From Nocardioides deserti (GTDB lineage Bacteria; Actinomycetota; Actinomycetes; Propionibacteriales; Nocardioidaceae), in NCBI RefSeq assembly GCF_014266025.1, contig NZ_JACMYC010000007.1:62001-126000 (forward strand): DNA of 64,000 nt, read 5' to 3'. Below the pieces are notes generated by a model. The model saw only the letters and a list, made by a program, of their open reading frames with translations, was not told the DNA's origin and did not search any database. Position 1 is the first letter of the stretch, and every line of letters begins with the position of its first letter. The position numbers and the translations under genes were made by a program. This document shows positions 26,169 through 34,856 of this stretch, one piece after another.

Positions 26169-27124
26169 GTCCCCACCCTGCCGACCGCCGCCAGCGCCTG
26201 CTCCACCCGGTCCGGGTCGTCGTGGCGGACCCACACCACGCGCGGGTCCTTGCGGAACCACGCGTCCTGCCGCCGCGCGAAGCGGCGGGTGGCCACCACG
26301 GTCCGCTCGCGCGCCTCGTCGAGCGACAGCTCGCCGTCGAGGTGGGCCATCACCTCGACGTACCCGATCGCGCGGCCGGCCGTCCGACCGTCCGCCAGCC
26401 CCTCGTCGAGCAGCCGCGCGACCTCCTCGACCAGTCCGTCGGCGAACATCGCGTCCACGCGCAGCTCGATCCGCGCGTCCAGGGTGGGCCGGTCGATGTC
26501 GACGCCGACCTGGATCGTGGCGGGGTCGACGTACTCCGGCCGCGGCAGCGACGCGCTGAACGGGCGGCCGGTGATCTCGACGACCTCGAGCGCGCGGACG
26601 GTGCGCCGGCCGTTCTCGACCAGGATCCGGGCGGCCGCCTCGGGGTCGACCTCGGCCAGCCGCGCGTGCATCGCGGCCGGGCCGACCTCGGCGAGCTCCG
26701 CCTCCAGCCGGGCGCGGACGGCCTCGTCGGTGCCGGGGAACTCGAAGCGGTCCAGCACCGCCCGGGTGTAGAGCGCCGACCCGCCCACGAGCACCGGCAC
26801 CCGGCCGGCGTCGCGGAGGTCGGCGATCGTCGCGCGCGCCCAACCCTGGAACTCCGCCACGGTGGCCGGCTCGCGCACCGACAGCCGGTCGAGCAGGTGG
26901 TGCGGGATGCCGCGGCGTTCGGCGACGGGGAGCTTCGCGGTGCCGATGTCCATGCCGCGGTAGAGCTGCATCGCGTCGGTGTTGACCACCTCGCCGCCGA
27001 GCCGCTCGGCCAGGTCCAGCGACAGCGCGGTCTTGCCGCTGGCGGTCGCCCCGACCACCGCCACCACCGGCACTGCCGCCGGTGGCTCTGCCCGTCCCTG
27101 GCCGGGGATTGATGTCGGTGGCAT
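26165..27124 (-). CDS. miaA: tRNA dimethylallyltransferase
   Basis: A 319-residue enzyme that adds a dimethylallyl group to A37 of tRNAs reading UNN codons. The P-loop GATASGKT is at about residues 25-32, then NTDAMQLYRGMDIGTAK, LVGGSALYTRA, and the C-terminal RFARRQDAWFRKDPRV. The start is taken at 27124 (MPPTSIPGQG), two codons into the divergent spacer; an upstream in-frame ATG adds 16 unconserved residues. It works before MiaB, whose gene is 1.8 kb upstream. Confidence 0.95.
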   Translation of the reverse strand: MPPTSIPGQGRAEPPAAVPVVAVVGATASGKTALSLDLAERLGGEVVNTDAMQLYRGMDIGTAKLPVAERRGIPHHLLDRLSVREPATVAEFQGWARATIADLRDAGRVPVLVGGSALYTRAVLDRFEFPGTDEAVRARLEAELAEVGPAAMHARLAEVDPEAAARILVENGRRTVRALEVVEITGRPFSASLPRPEYVDPATIQVGVDIDRPTLDARIELRVDAMFADGLVEEVARLLDEGLADGRTAGRAIGYVEVMAHLDGELSLDEARERTVVATRRFARRQDAWFRKDPRVVWVRHDDPDRVEQALAAVGRVGT

Positions 27125-27170
27125 CTGGCTAGTGTTCCAAGGAACCGACGCCGAACGACCGGAGGGCACC

Positions 27171-27338
27171 ATGACCGCGCCGATTCCCGAGGGACGCGAC
27201 GAGCAGCCGCTCGACGTCGACCAGCAGGTCCCCGACGAGCACGGCAGCGAGCTGCCCGACGGCCACGACCCGTCGGCCGCCGAGGAGGCCGTCCGCGAGG
27301 AGAACGCCGAGACGTCGTTCCCCGAACCCAGTCAGTAG
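27171..27338 (+). CDS. Small acidic protein, 55 residues
   Basis: The frame starts MTAPIPEGRDEQPLDVDQQV at an ATG with GGAGGG seven bases upstream. It is rich in Glu, Asp and Pro and has no hydrophobic core, so it is probably disordered. It is first of a run of such proteins (27171-28910) around a Nudix hydrolase. The function is unknown. A 14-base tandem duplication covers its stop. Confidence 0.6.
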   Translation: MTAPIPEGRDEQPLDVDQQVPDEHGSELPDGHDPSAAEEAVREENAETSFPEPSQ

Positions 27339-27354
27339 AGCCCAGTCAGTAGAG
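27327..27354. repeat. 14-base tandem duplication
   Basis: CCCAGTCAGTAGAG occurs twice in direct succession and a third partial copy follows. The first copy spans the stop codon of the 55-residue protein. Confidence 0.8.
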
Positions 27355-27376
27355 CCCAGCCGGGAGAGGAGACCGC

Positions 27377-27535
27377 ATGAGCGAGCACAGGCCCGAGCAG
27401 GTCGAGAACGAGGCCGACGAGTACGCCCCCGACGAGCCGGAGTCCCCCGACACCGGCACCGTCTACGAGGGGGCGACCGGCGAGCCGGCCGTCACCCCGA
27501 ACGACACCACTGACGACGAGGAGGAGCAGCCATGA
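27377..27535 (+). CDS. Small acidic protein, 52 residues
   Basis: The frame MSEHRPEQVENEADEYAPDE... ends in a DDEEEQP tail. AGAGGAGA precedes the ATG. It is almost entirely acidic and polar, with no recognisable domain. Its stop overlaps the start of the next small gene (ATGA), which supports real translation. The function is unknown. Confidence 0.6.
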   Translation: MSEHRPEQVENEADEYAPDEPESPDTGTVYEGATGEPAVTPNDTTDDEEEQP

Positions 27536-27708
27536 CGGACCAGCCGACCGAGCAGCCGCAGGCACCCGGGACCCCGATGCGCGAGGACGAGCCGGCCGCC
27601 CCGACGGGCGCCGACCGCGTGCCGCGCGGCGAGGTCGACGAGTCCCACCTCGAGGAGCCGGTCGCCGGGTCCGAGGCCGACCACCGGCACGGTGACCGCC
27701 CTGAGTGA
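27532..27708 (+). CDS. Small acidic protein, 58 residues
   Basis: MTDQPTEQPQAPGTPMREDE... is polar and acidic with a His-rich end (ADHRHGDRPE). It starts within the stop of the previous gene and its 3' end overlaps the Nudix start by 17 bases in another frame. This chain of overlaps suggests one transcript with coupled translation. No domain is recognised. Confidence 0.55.
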   Translation: MTDQPTEQPQAPGTPMREDEPAAPTGADRVPRGEVDESHLEEPVAGSEADHRHGDRPE

Positions 27709-28252
27709 GGACGTCACCGGCGACCCGCTACACGGCCGGTTCGTGGTCGTGCCCGCGGCGTACGTCTTCCTGCTCCGCGACGCCCAGCGCCCGGGCAGCC
27801 CAGGTGACACAGGCAGCACCGGTGACACCGAGGTGCTCCTCCAGCTGCGGAGCGGGACCGGCTACATGGACGACCACTGGGCCGCTGCGGCCGCCGGCCA
27901 CGTCGAGCGCGGCGAGACGGCGTACGACGCGGCGCGGCGCGAGGCCCGCGAGGAGCTCGCGGTCGACGGGCTCGACCTGGCGTTCGTGACCGCGATGCAG
28001 CGCACCCGCGGCGGGGAGCCGATCGACGAGCGGATCGACTTCTTCTTCACCGCCCGCGCGTGGTCCGGCGAGCCCCGCATCGTCGAGCCCGACAAGGCCG
28101 CTGACCTGCGGTGGTGGCCGCTCGACGCGCTCCCCGACCCGGTCGTCCCGCACGAGGCGGCCGTGTTGGCCGGCATCCGGTCGGGTACCAGCACGCCGTA
28201 CTCGACCTTCGGCTTCGACGCCGCGGTCGACCAGCGCGACGAGGAGGACTGA
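27692..28252 (+). CDS. Nudix hydrolase
   Basis: A 186-residue protein. The Nudix box G-H-V-E-R-G-E-T-A-Y-D-A-A-R-R-E-A-R-E-E-L fits G-x5-E-x7-REUxEExGU at about residues 69-89. LRWWPLDALPDPVVPHE is the usual C-terminal block. It hydrolyses a nucleoside diphosphate linked to another moiety, perhaps as a sanitising enzyme. It lies in the middle of the acidic small-protein run, and its stop overlaps the next start (TGATG). Confidence 0.88.
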   Translation: MTALSEDVTGDPLHGRFVVVPAAYVFLLRDAQRPGSPGDTGSTGDTEVLLQLRSGTGYMDDHWAAAAAGHVERGETAYDAARREAREELAVDGLDLAFVTAMQRTRGGEPIDERIDFFFTARAWSGEPRIVEPDKAADLRWWPLDALPDPVVPHEAAVLAGIRSGTSTPYSTFGFDAAVDQRDEED

Positions 28253-28560
28253 TGTCCGAGGAGACCCGCACCGACACCGGCACGGGCGAGCTCGCAGCGA
28301 TGCCCGAGCCGCAGATCGACCCCGGGGAACCGAACCCCGGCGGGGCCGACGCGATCGAGGACGACGTCCCGGTCGGCGAGCAGCGGACCATCCCCGACCT
28401 CACGCCGGACGAGAACCCCGCCATCGACGACAGCACCCCCGACACGCTCCAGGAGCAGATGTCCGGCTCCGAGGACACCTCGACCGAGGCGACCGAGGCC
28501 TCCCCCGACGAGGCCGGCGAGCAGGACGAGGGCGCGGCCGAGCAGGGCAAGGCGGAGTGA
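28252..28560 (+). CDS. Acidic low-complexity protein, 102 residues
   Basis: MSEETRTDTGTGELAAMPEP... is a highly acidic, Thr/Ser/Pro/Glu-rich, probably disordered protein. It directly follows the Nudix gene with a one-base overlap, and its own stop overlaps the next start (GTGA). No family was recognised. Confidence 0.6.
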   Translation: MSEETRTDTGTGELAAMPEPQIDPGEPNPGGADAIEDDVPVGEQRTIPDLTPDENPAIDDSTPDTLQEQMSGSEDTSTEATEASPDEAGEQDEGAAEQGKAE

Positions 28561-28910
28561 GCGGCGAGGGCGGGAAGCCCGGCTTCCCCGAGGAGGTGCC
28601 GGTCGACGAGGACCTCTCCGAGCCGCTGCGCGCGTCGAACCCCAACGCCAACGGACCCGACGGCGCCGCCGGCGGCATGGGCGTCAGCTCCGAGCGGGTC
28701 GGCCACGCCGGCCCGGCCCAGACGAGCACCGACGGCGTGCGCGACAACTCGCTCGCCGAGGCGGGCGACCACGGGGACGCGGACGCCGTGCCGGAGCAGT
28801 CGGTCGGCGGGCCCGAGGACAACCCGGACGGCGTGGCGCCGAGGGCGGGCTACCCCAGCAAGGACCCGCGGTCGAAGGAGCACCCCTTCGACGCCAAGCC
28901 CGACCTCTGA
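28557..28910 (+). CDS. Acidic low-complexity protein, 117 residues
   Basis: [20 protein letters not shown]..., with a Gly/Asn-rich middle and the C-terminal [21 protein letters not shown]. It is the last of the small acidic proteins and converges on miaB with an 18-base gap. The GTG at 28557 overlaps the previous stop. It may be a stress-related hydrophilic protein by composition only. Confidence 0.6.
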   Translation: MSGEGGKPGFPEEVPVDEDLSEPLRASNPNANGPDGAAGGMGVSSERVGHAGPAQTSTDGVRDNSLAEAGDHGDADAVPEQSVGGPEDNPDGVAPRAGYPSKDPRSKEHPFDAKPDL

Positions 28911-28929
28911 CCCGCGCGCGGCGGCTCGT

Positions 28930-30408
28930 TCAGCCGCAGGCCGGCGCAGCCGGCAGCGGCGCGGGCACCCCGACGGCCGGCATGCCGAGCGAGACGCCCG
29001 ACGGCGCGACCGGCGCCGACGTACGCGCCTCCCAGGCGTCGCCGGAGCGGGTGCGCCGCACCGCCAGCACGCGGTCGGCGACCAGGTGGTGCGGGGCGGC
29101 GTAGGTGACCTCGGCGGTGACCATGTCGCCCGGCCGCGGGGTGCCCAGCGAGGCGTCCGGCGCGGCGAAGTGCACGAGCCGGTTGTCCGGCGCGCGACCC
29201 GAGAGCCGCAGCGTCTCGGCGTCCTTGCGCCCCTCGCCCTCGGCGACCATCAGCTCGACGGTGCGCCCGACGATCAACGTGTTCTCCTCCCAGGCGATCT
29301 CGTTGACCAGGTCGGCCAGGCGGCCGTACCGGTCCTTGACCACCTCGGGCGGGACCTGCTCGTCGAGGACGGCGGCCGGGGTGCCGGGGCGCTTGGAGTA
29401 CTGGAAGGTGAACGCGCTCGCGAACCGCGACTCCCGCACCACGCGCAGCGTCTCGAGGAAGTCCTCCTCGGTCTCGCCGGGGAAGCCGACGATGATGTCG
29501 GTGGTGATCGCGGCGTCCGGGATCGCGGCGCGGACCCGGTCGATGATCCCGAGGAACTTGCTGGACCGGTAGGAGCGGCGCATCGCCCGCAGCACCCGGT
29601 CCGAGCCGGACTGCAGCGGCATGTGCAGGCTCGGCATGACGTTCGGCGTCTCGGCCATCGCCTCGATGACGTCGTCGGTGAACTCCGCCGGGTGCGGGCT
29701 GGTGAACCGCACCCGCTCGAGGCCCTCGATGTCGCCGCAGGCGCGCAGCAGCTTGGAGAACGCCTGCCGGTCGCCGAACTCCACGCCGTAGGCGTTGACG
29801 TTCTGCCCCAGCAGCGTCACCTCGGTGACGCCCTCCGCGACGAGCGCGCGGACCTCGGCCAGGATGTCGCCGGGGCGGCGGTCCTTCTCCTTGCCGCGCA
29901 GCGCGGGGACGATGCAGAAGGTGCACGTGTTGTTGCACCCGACCGACACCGAGACCCACGCGGCGTACGCCGACTCCCGCTTGGTCGGCAGCGTGCTCGG
30001 GAAGACGTCGAGGCTCTCGAGGATCTCGACCTGCGCCTCCTGCTGCACCCTCGCCCGCTCCAGCAGCACCGGCAGCGAGCCGATGTTGTGCGTGCCGAAG
30101 ACGACGTCGACCCACGGCGCGCGCTCGGTGATCGTGGTGCGGTCCTTCTGCGCCAGGCAGCCGCCGACGGCGATCTGCATGCCGGGCTTCGCGGCCTTGA
30201 CCGGCGCGAGGTGGCCGAGGTTGCCGTAGAGCTTGTTGTCGGCGTTCTCGCGCACCGCGCAGGTGTTGAACACGACGACGTCGGCCTGCTCGCCGTTCGG
30301 CACGGCGGCGTACCCCGCACCCTCCAGCAGGCCCGTGAGCCGCTCGGAGTCGTGGACGTTCATCTGGCACCCGTAGGTGCGGACCTCGTAGGTGCGGGGC
30401 GTCGACAT
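28930..30408 (-). CDS. miaB: tRNA-2-methylthio-N6-dimethylallyladenosine synthase
   Basis: A 492-residue radical SAM methylthiotransferase. The N-terminal UPF0004 domain has three cysteines ([24 protein letters not shown]). The radical-SAM triad is [11 protein letters not shown] (C-x3-C-x2-C), and a C-terminal TRAM domain follows. It adds the 2-methylthio group to the MiaA product at A37. The start at 30408 gives the standard N-terminus; the long upstream frame is antisense to gluA. The last 40 residues are Ala/Pro-rich and unconserved. Confidence 0.96.
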   Translation of the reverse strand: MSTPRTYEVRTYGCQMNVHDSERLTGLLEGAGYAAVPNGEQADVVVFNTCAVRENADNKLYGNLGHLAPVKAAKPGMQIAVGGCLAQKDRTTITERAPWVDVVFGTHNIGSLPVLLERARVQQEAQVEILESLDVFPSTLPTKRESAYAAWVSVSVGCNNTCTFCIVPALRGKEKDRRPGDILAEVRALVAEGVTEVTLLGQNVNAYGVEFGDRQAFSKLLRACGDIEGLERVRFTSPHPAEFTDDVIEAMAETPNVMPSLHMPLQSGSDRVLRAMRRSYRSSKFLGIIDRVRAAIPDAAITTDIIVGFPGETEEDFLETLRVVRESRFASAFTFQYSKRPGTPAAVLDEQVPPEVVKDRYGRLADLVNEIAWEENTLIVGRTVELMVAEGEGRKDAETLRLSGRAPDNRLVHFAAPDASLGTPRPGDMVTAEVTYAAPHHLVADRVLAVRRTRSGDAWEARTSAPVAPSGVSLGMPAVGVPAPLPAAPACG

Positions 30409-30549
30409 AGCGCCTCCGAGGGTACGGCGCGGCGCGCGACGCCGCGGAATCGTGCGGGGCCGCGCTTTGGTCACGATCCGGCCGCGGTCCGCGCGACCCC
30501 AGGCTCGGACGTGGCCCGCGCGGGCCGGATGTGGATAGTGTCCGGCGGC

Positions 30550-31323
30550 ATGACGACGCACCGGACGGCCGAGGGCGGGGGGTCCGACGAGCCCCTGGTC
30601 GTGCTCGACCACGTGGACAAGTGGTTCGGCGAGCTGCACGTGCTGCGCGACATCGACCTGACGATCCACCGCGGCGAGGTCGTCGTCGTGATCGGCCCGT
30701 CGGGGTCCGGCAAGTCGACGCTGTGCCGCGCGATCAACCGGCTCGAGCCGATCGACAAGGGCACGATCACCCTCGACGGCGAGCCCCTGCCCGAGGAGGG
30801 CAAGGCGCTCGCCGCGCTCCGCGCCGAGGTCGGGATGGTCTTCCAGTCCTTCAACCTCTTCGCCCACAAGACGATCCTCGAGAACGTCACCCTCGGGCCG
30901 GTCAAGGTCCGGGGCATGAAGAAGGCCGACGCGGAGAAGCGCGCCGGCGAGCTTCTCGACCGCGTCGGCGTCGGGCACCAGGCCGCGAAGTACCCCGCCC
31001 AGCTCTCCGGCGGCCAGCAGCAGCGCGTCGCCATCGCGCGGGCGCTGGCGATGGAGCCGAAGGTGATGCTCTTCGACGAGCCGACGTCCGCGCTGGACCC
31101 CGAGATGATCTCGGAGGTCCTCGACGTCATGGTCTCGCTGGCCGAGCAGGGCATGACGATGGTCGTCGTCACCCACGAGATGGGCTTCGCCCGCACCGCC
31201 GCCGACCGGGTGGTCTTCATGGCCGACGGGGCGATCGTCGAGGAAGCCACCCCTGAGCAGTTCTTCACCAACCCGCAGAGCGATCGGGCCAAGGACTTCC
31301 TCGGCAAGATCCTCCAGCACTGA
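30550..31323 (+). CDS. gluA: Glutamate-type polar amino acid ABC transporter ATPase
   Basis: A 257-residue ATPase. Walker [11 protein letters not shown]-loop [12 protein letters not shown], signature LSGGQQQR, Walker [16 protein letters not shown] and H-loop VTHEMGF identify the PAAT family (GlnQ/GluA). The ATG at 30550 has no ribosome site but lies about 20 bases after a GATAGT box, so it may be leaderless. It heads a four-gene operon and is divergent from miaB, as in other actinobacteria. Confidence 0.93.
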   Translation: MTTHRTAEGGGSDEPLVVLDHVDKWFGELHVLRDIDLTIHRGEVVVVIGPSGSGKSTLCRAINRLEPIDKGTITLDGEPLPEEGKALAALRAEVGMVFQSFNLFAHKTILENVTLGPVKVRGMKKADAEKRAGELLDRVGVGHQAAKYPAQLSGGQQQRVAIARALAMEPKVMLFDEPTSALDPEMISEVLDVMVSLAEQGMTMVVVTHEMGFARTAADRVVFMADGAIVEEATPEQFFTNPQSDRAKDFLGKILQH

Positions 31324-31334
31324 AGGAGATCACC

Positions 31335-32216
31335 ATGCGATTCACCCGCACGAAGGCCGCCATCGCTGCGGCCGGGCTCACCCTCTCCCTCGCCGCCTGC
31401 GGCGGTGACGACGGCGGAGAGCAGGTGGAGGTCACCGAGGACGTCGAGTTCGAGGCCGGGACCACCATGGCCGAGATCGCCGAGCGGGGCACGATGACCA
31501 TCGGCACCAAGTTCGACCAGCCCGGTTTCGGCCTGCTCGGTCTGGACGACGTGCCCGAGGGCTTCGACGTCGAGGTCGCCAAGATCATCGCCGGCGCAAT
31601 GGGCATCGCCGAGGAGGACATCGAGTGGAAGGAGACGCCCTCCGAGGTCCGTGAGCAGGTGATCGAGGACGGCGACGTCGACCTGGTCGCCGCGACGTAC
31701 ACGATCAACGAGGAGCGCGCCCAGCGGATCAGCTTCGCGGGTCCCTACTACGTCGCCGGCCAGCAGCTGATGGTCGCCGCGGACAACGACACGATCTCCG
31801 GCCCCGAGGACCTGGCGGACAACCCGGACATGAAGGTCTGCACGGTCACCGGGTCGACGCCGTCGGAGAACATCCGCGAGTACCTCGCGAACAACAACCA
31901 GCTCGTCCTCTTCGACGTCTACGACAAGTGCGCCAACGCGCTCGGCAACGGCCAGGTCGACGTGGTCACCACCGACAACGTGATCCTGCTCGGCTTCGTC
32001 TCGGAGAGCGAGGGCGAGTTCAAGCTGGTGGGCGAGCAGTTCACCGAGGAGCCCTACGGGATCGGCATCGAGAAGGGCGACACCGAGTTCTGCGAGTTCA
32101 TCAACGAGACGCTCGCCGAGAACGAGGACGCCTACACCGAGGCCTGGGAGCGCACCGCGGGCGAGGTCGAGGGCACCGAGACCCCCGAGCTCCCCGAGCC
32201 GGCTCCCTGCGCCTGA
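31335..32216 (+). CDS. gluB: Glutamate-type ABC transporter substrate-binding lipoprotein
   Basis: A 293-residue lipoprotein with signal MRFTRTKAAIAAAGLTLSLAAC (lipidated Cys near 22). The mature SBP_bac_3 domain includes TMTIGTKFDQPGFGLLG, GFDVEVAKIIAGAMG and LVAATYTINEERAQRISFAGPYYVAGQQLMV. GluB of Corynebacterium binds glutamate; specificity here is inferred from context. GAAGGAG precedes the ATG. Confidence 0.92.
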   Translation: MRFTRTKAAIAAAGLTLSLAACGGDDGGEQVEVTEDVEFEAGTTMAEIAERGTMTIGTKFDQPGFGLLGLDDVPEGFDVEVAKIIAGAMGIAEEDIEWKETPSEVREQVIEDGDVDLVAATYTINEERAQRISFAGPYYVAGQQLMVAADNDTISGPEDLADNPDMKVCTVTGSTPSENIREYLANNNQLVLFDVYDKCANALGNGQVDVVTTDNVILLGFVSESEGEFKLVGEQFTEEPYGIGIEKGDTEFCEFINETLAENEDAYTEAWERTAGEVEGTETPELPEPAPCA

Positions 32217-32269
32217 CCGCACGCTCCGTTCCTGACCGCCCGCTGCTGACCCCCTGACGAGAGGGAGAC

Positions 32270-32920
32270 GTGGACCCCGTCCTGGACAACCTCGACCTGT
32301 ACTGGTCGGGATTCCTGAGGTCGCTGAGCATCATCGGCTGGAGCCTGCTCGGCTCCATGCTGCTCGGCACCGTCCTGGCGGCGTTTCGCGTCTCCCCCGT
32401 CGCGTCGCTGCGGGCGTTCGGCGCCGCCTGGGTCACGCTGGTGCGCAACTGCCCGCTGACCATCGTGCTGTTCTTCATGGCCTTCGGGCTGCCGGAGGTC
32501 GGCGTCAACACCAGCTACTACGTGTTCGGCATCTCCGGGCTGGTCATCTACACCTCGGCGTTCGTCTGCGAGGCGCTGCGGTCGGGCATCAACGCGGTCG
32601 ACCGCGGGCAGGCCGAGGCGGCCCGGGCCATCGGGCTCACCTTCACCCAGACGATGAGGCAGGTCGTGCTCCCCCAGGCCTTCCGCTCGGCGGTCCCGCC
32701 CCTGGGCAGCGTCCAGATCGCGATGTTCAAGAACTCCGCGGTTGTCGGCGCCTTCGGCGTGGGCGCCGACCTCTTCAGCGTCGGCGAGACCCTCACCAGC
32801 GCGCGCGGCCTCGAGTACATCCCGGTGCTCACCGGCGTCGCGATCGGCTACCTCGTCATCACCCTCACCGCCGGCGTTCTGCTCGGCGTCATCGAGCGGA
32901 AGGTGGCGATCGCGCGATGA
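32270..32920 (+). CDS. gluC: Glutamate-type ABC transporter permease 1
   Basis: A 216-residue permease starting at a GTG with GAGAGGGAGA upstream. The EAA loop EALRSGINAVDRGQAEAARAIGLTFTQTMRQVVLPQAFRSAVPPLG is clear near residues 105-150. About five transmembrane helices are present. It overlaps the next permease by four bases (ATGA). Confidence 0.93.
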   Translation: MDPVLDNLDLYWSGFLRSLSIIGWSLLGSMLLGTVLAAFRVSPVASLRAFGAAWVTLVRNCPLTIVLFFMAFGLPEVGVNTSYYVFGISGLVIYTSAFVCEALRSGINAVDRGQAEAARAIGLTFTQTMRQVVLPQAFRSAVPPLGSVQIAMFKNSAVVGAFGVGADLFSVGETLTSARGLEYIPVLTGVAIGYLVITLTAGVLLGVIERKVAIAR

Positions 32921-33801
32921 GCGCCGACTCCGTCCTCTACGACCTGCCCGGTCCCCGGGCGCGCCGCCGCGCCCGCATCGCCACCGTCATCGGTCTGGTC
33001 CTGATCGCGGCCCTCGTTGCCGTCGTCGTCCAGCGCCTCGCCGACCGCGGCCAGTTCGACGCCGAGCTCTGGGCGCCGTGGATCGACCCGTCGGACGAGC
33101 AGTTCGGCGCCGTCTGGGGCCTGGTCCGCCAGGGGGTGGTGGCGACGCTGATCGCGGCGGGGCTCGCCATCGGGTGCTCGCTCGTGGTCGGCGTGCTGCT
33201 CGGTGTCGCCCGGTTGATGCTCGGCCGGGTCCTGCGCGTGCCGGTCGTGCTGTTCATCGAGCTCTTCCGCGGGCTGCCGGTCGTCATCACGATCGTCTTC
33301 GTCTGGCGCGCGATGGTCGAGCTGAAGGTCGACCTCGGGTTCCTCCCCGGCGAGGCCGCGCTGTGGTACCTCGTCATCGGCCTCACGCTCTACAACTCGG
33401 TGATCATCGCCGAGATCCTCCGCGCCGGCGTCCTCTCGCTCCCCCGCGGCCAGGGCGAGGCCGCCCGCGCGATCGGCATGCGGGAGCGGCAGGTGATGTC
33501 GACGATCCTGCTGCCCCAGGCCTTCCGCATCATGCTGCCGGCGCTGATCAGCCAGCTGATCGTGATCCTCAAGGACACCTCGCTGGCCGCGGTCATCGGG
33601 CTCGGCTACCTCGAGCTGCTGCGCCGGGGCAACCAAATCTCGCAGGTGCTCGACAACCCGATCCAGAGCCTGTTCATGGTCGGGGCGATGTTCATCGTCA
33701 TCAACTTCGCCCTGTCCCGGCTGGCGACCTACGTCGAGCGGCGGCTCAGCCGGTCGACCGGCAGCGCCGCGGCGGCCGAGGCCGCCGTGCCGGCCACCTG
33801 A
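32917..33801 (+). CDS. gluD: Glutamate-type ABC transporter permease 2
   Basis: A 294-residue permease with the EAA loop AEILRAGVLSLPRGQGEAARAIGMRERQVMSTILLPQAFRIMLP near residues 165-210. It has a longer N-terminus than GluC and an Arg-rich start (GPRARRRARI) before the first helix. The two permeases should form the channel with two GluA subunits. The gene ends 13 bases before the convergent DUF4442 gene, with no visible terminator. Confidence 0.93.
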   Translation: MSADSVLYDLPGPRARRRARIATVIGLVLIAALVAVVVQRLADRGQFDAELWAPWIDPSDEQFGAVWGLVRQGVVATLIAAGLAIGCSLVVGVLLGVARLMLGRVLRVPVVLFIELFRGLPVVITIVFVWRAMVELKVDLGFLPGEAALWYLVIGLTLYNSVIIAEILRAGVLSLPRGQGEAARAIGMRERQVMSTILLPQAFRIMLPALISQLIVILKDTSLAAVIGLGYLELLRRGNQISQVLDNPIQSLFMVGAMFIVINFALSRLATYVERRLSRSTGSAAAAEAAVPAT

Positions 33802-33814
33802 GGCGCCTGACCGC

Positions 33815-34303
33815 TCAGCGCTTCTTCGGCGTCACCCAGAGCCGGATGACGCCCTCGACGACGACCGTGCCGTCGTCGCGGGTGCCGCTGACGCGCACGT
33901 GCAGGTCGGCGCCCTCGTCGGGCAGCCCGGTCCACTGCTCGGGGTCCGTCTCGGCGACGCAGGTGATGTCGCTGGTCGCCTTCGCGGTGTAGCTGACGTC
34001 CATCCCCTTCGGGATCCACCGCTTGTCCGCCGGCACGGTCGCCTCCGCCAGCGCGCCCATCGCTGCCTCGAGCCCGTTGCACAGCGCGATCGCGTGCACG
34101 GTGCCGAGGTGGTTGTGCACCTTGCGGCGCTTGGGGATCACCAGCGCGGCGCGGTTCGGCCGGATCTCGGTGAACCGCGGCTTGATCGTCGCGAAGTACG
34201 GCGCCTGGCGGCTGAACAGCAGCGAGAACGCCGTCGCTCCCAGTCGCGGACCCACCACCGGCAGGCCCGTCGTCGTACGCCACATCTGCAGGACTCGGCT
34301 CAT
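33815..34303 (-). CDS. DUF4442 hotdog-fold protein (thioesterase-like)
   Basis: A 162-residue protein of the DUF4442 family, with the hotdog-like segments RFTEIRPNRAALVIPKRRKVHNHLGTVHAIALCNGLEAAMGALAEAT. The HNHLGTVHA motif is the family hallmark and resembles PaaI-type thioesterase active sites. Activity is unproven for most members. A GTTACC-cgac-GGTAAC hairpin lies 10 bases upstream of the ATG. Confidence 0.82.
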   Translation of the reverse strand: MSRVLQMWRTTTGLPVVGPRLGATAFSLLFSRQAPYFATIKPRFTEIRPNRAALVIPKRRKVHNHLGTVHAIALCNGLEAAMGALAEATVPADKRWIPKGMDVSYTAKATSDITCVAETDPEQWTGLPDEGADLHVRVSGTRDDGTVVVEGVIRLWVTPKKR

Positions 34304-34313
34304 GCCAGCTGAC

Positions 34314-34329
34314 GTTACCCGACGGTAAC
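34314..34329. repeat. Short inverted repeat GTTACC-N4-GGTAAC upstream of the DUF4442 gene
   Basis: Perfect six-base arms lie 10 bases before the DUF4442 start and 17 bases from the family A repeat. It is a possible operator or a part of the repeat region. Confidence 0.45.
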
Positions 34330-34346
34330 CCCCGCGCGCGCGGTCG

Positions 34347-34420
34347 CTTGTAACGACAGGTTCGCTGCTCTATCTGCACGTTGCAGCGTGCAGGCAGAGC
34401 AGCGGACGTCGCGTTACATG
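34347..34420. repeat. 74-base intergenic palindromic repeat, family A copy 2
   Basis: It has the same length, ends (CTTGTAACG, CGTTACATG) and centre (TGCAGCGTGCAG) as the copy at 12260-12333, with 62 of 74 identical positions. The left arm and the reverse complement of the right arm agree at about 28 of 37 positions. It lies just after the 3' end of the CsoR-like gene. Confidence 0.8.
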
Positions 34421-34435
34421 CCCCGGACGCGCCGG

Positions 34436-34756
34436 TCAGGCGAGCGAGAGGAAGAACTTCTCCAGCTTGGCCAGCTCCGCCTCGCCGACGTCGGCGCCGT
34501 CGGCGACGGTCTGGCGCAGCTCGGCGGCGATCAACGCGAAGCCGGCCCGGTCGAGGGCCCGGGAGACGGCCTTGAGCTGGTGGACGACCGCCTCGAGGTC
34601 GCGACCCTCCTCGATCATCCGCAGCACGCCGCCGAGCTGGCCCTGGGCACGCTTGACGCGGTTGACGACGGCGGACATGTCCACCGCCTGCACCCCGGCC
34701 GCGTGCACCGCGGCGGCTGGCGCGGGTGCGTCGGGACGGGAGTCGAGGTCGGTCAC
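34436..34756 (-). CDS. CsoR/DUF156-family protein lacking the copper-ligand residues
   Basis: A 106-residue protein. The CsoR-type helical core NRVKRAQGQLGGVLRMIEEG is unmistakable. In alignment with M. tuberculosis CsoR, ligands Cys36, His61 and Cys65 correspond here to Leu54, Glu79 and Thr83, and the protein contains no cysteine at all. It therefore cannot bind Cu(I) in the known way, nor act as a persulfide sensor of the CstR type. It may be a constitutive DNA-binding or scaffold protein, or sense something else. The start is a GTG at 34756; an internal ATG at 34678 is possible. No copper-transport gene is adjacent. Confidence 0.8.
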   Translation of the reverse strand: MTDLDSRPDAPAPAAAVHAAGVQAVDMSAVVNRVKRAQGQLGGVLRMIEEGRDLEAVVHQLKAVSRALDRAGFALIAAELRQTVADGADVGEAELAKLEKFFLSLA

Positions 34757-34856
34757 GGGGAGCCCTTCTGGTGCGGCCTGTCGCGGGTCCCGAGCCCGCC
34801 CGCCGGCAGGCGGGGGCCCGGCCGGACGAGGTGACAACGCGGCACCCCGCTCCGCG

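Noticed and set aside
34795-34816. GC-rich inverted repeat after the VOC gene as a terminator
   Set aside because: Pairing is short and can be drawn in several registers; too weak in this GC-rich context to annotate.
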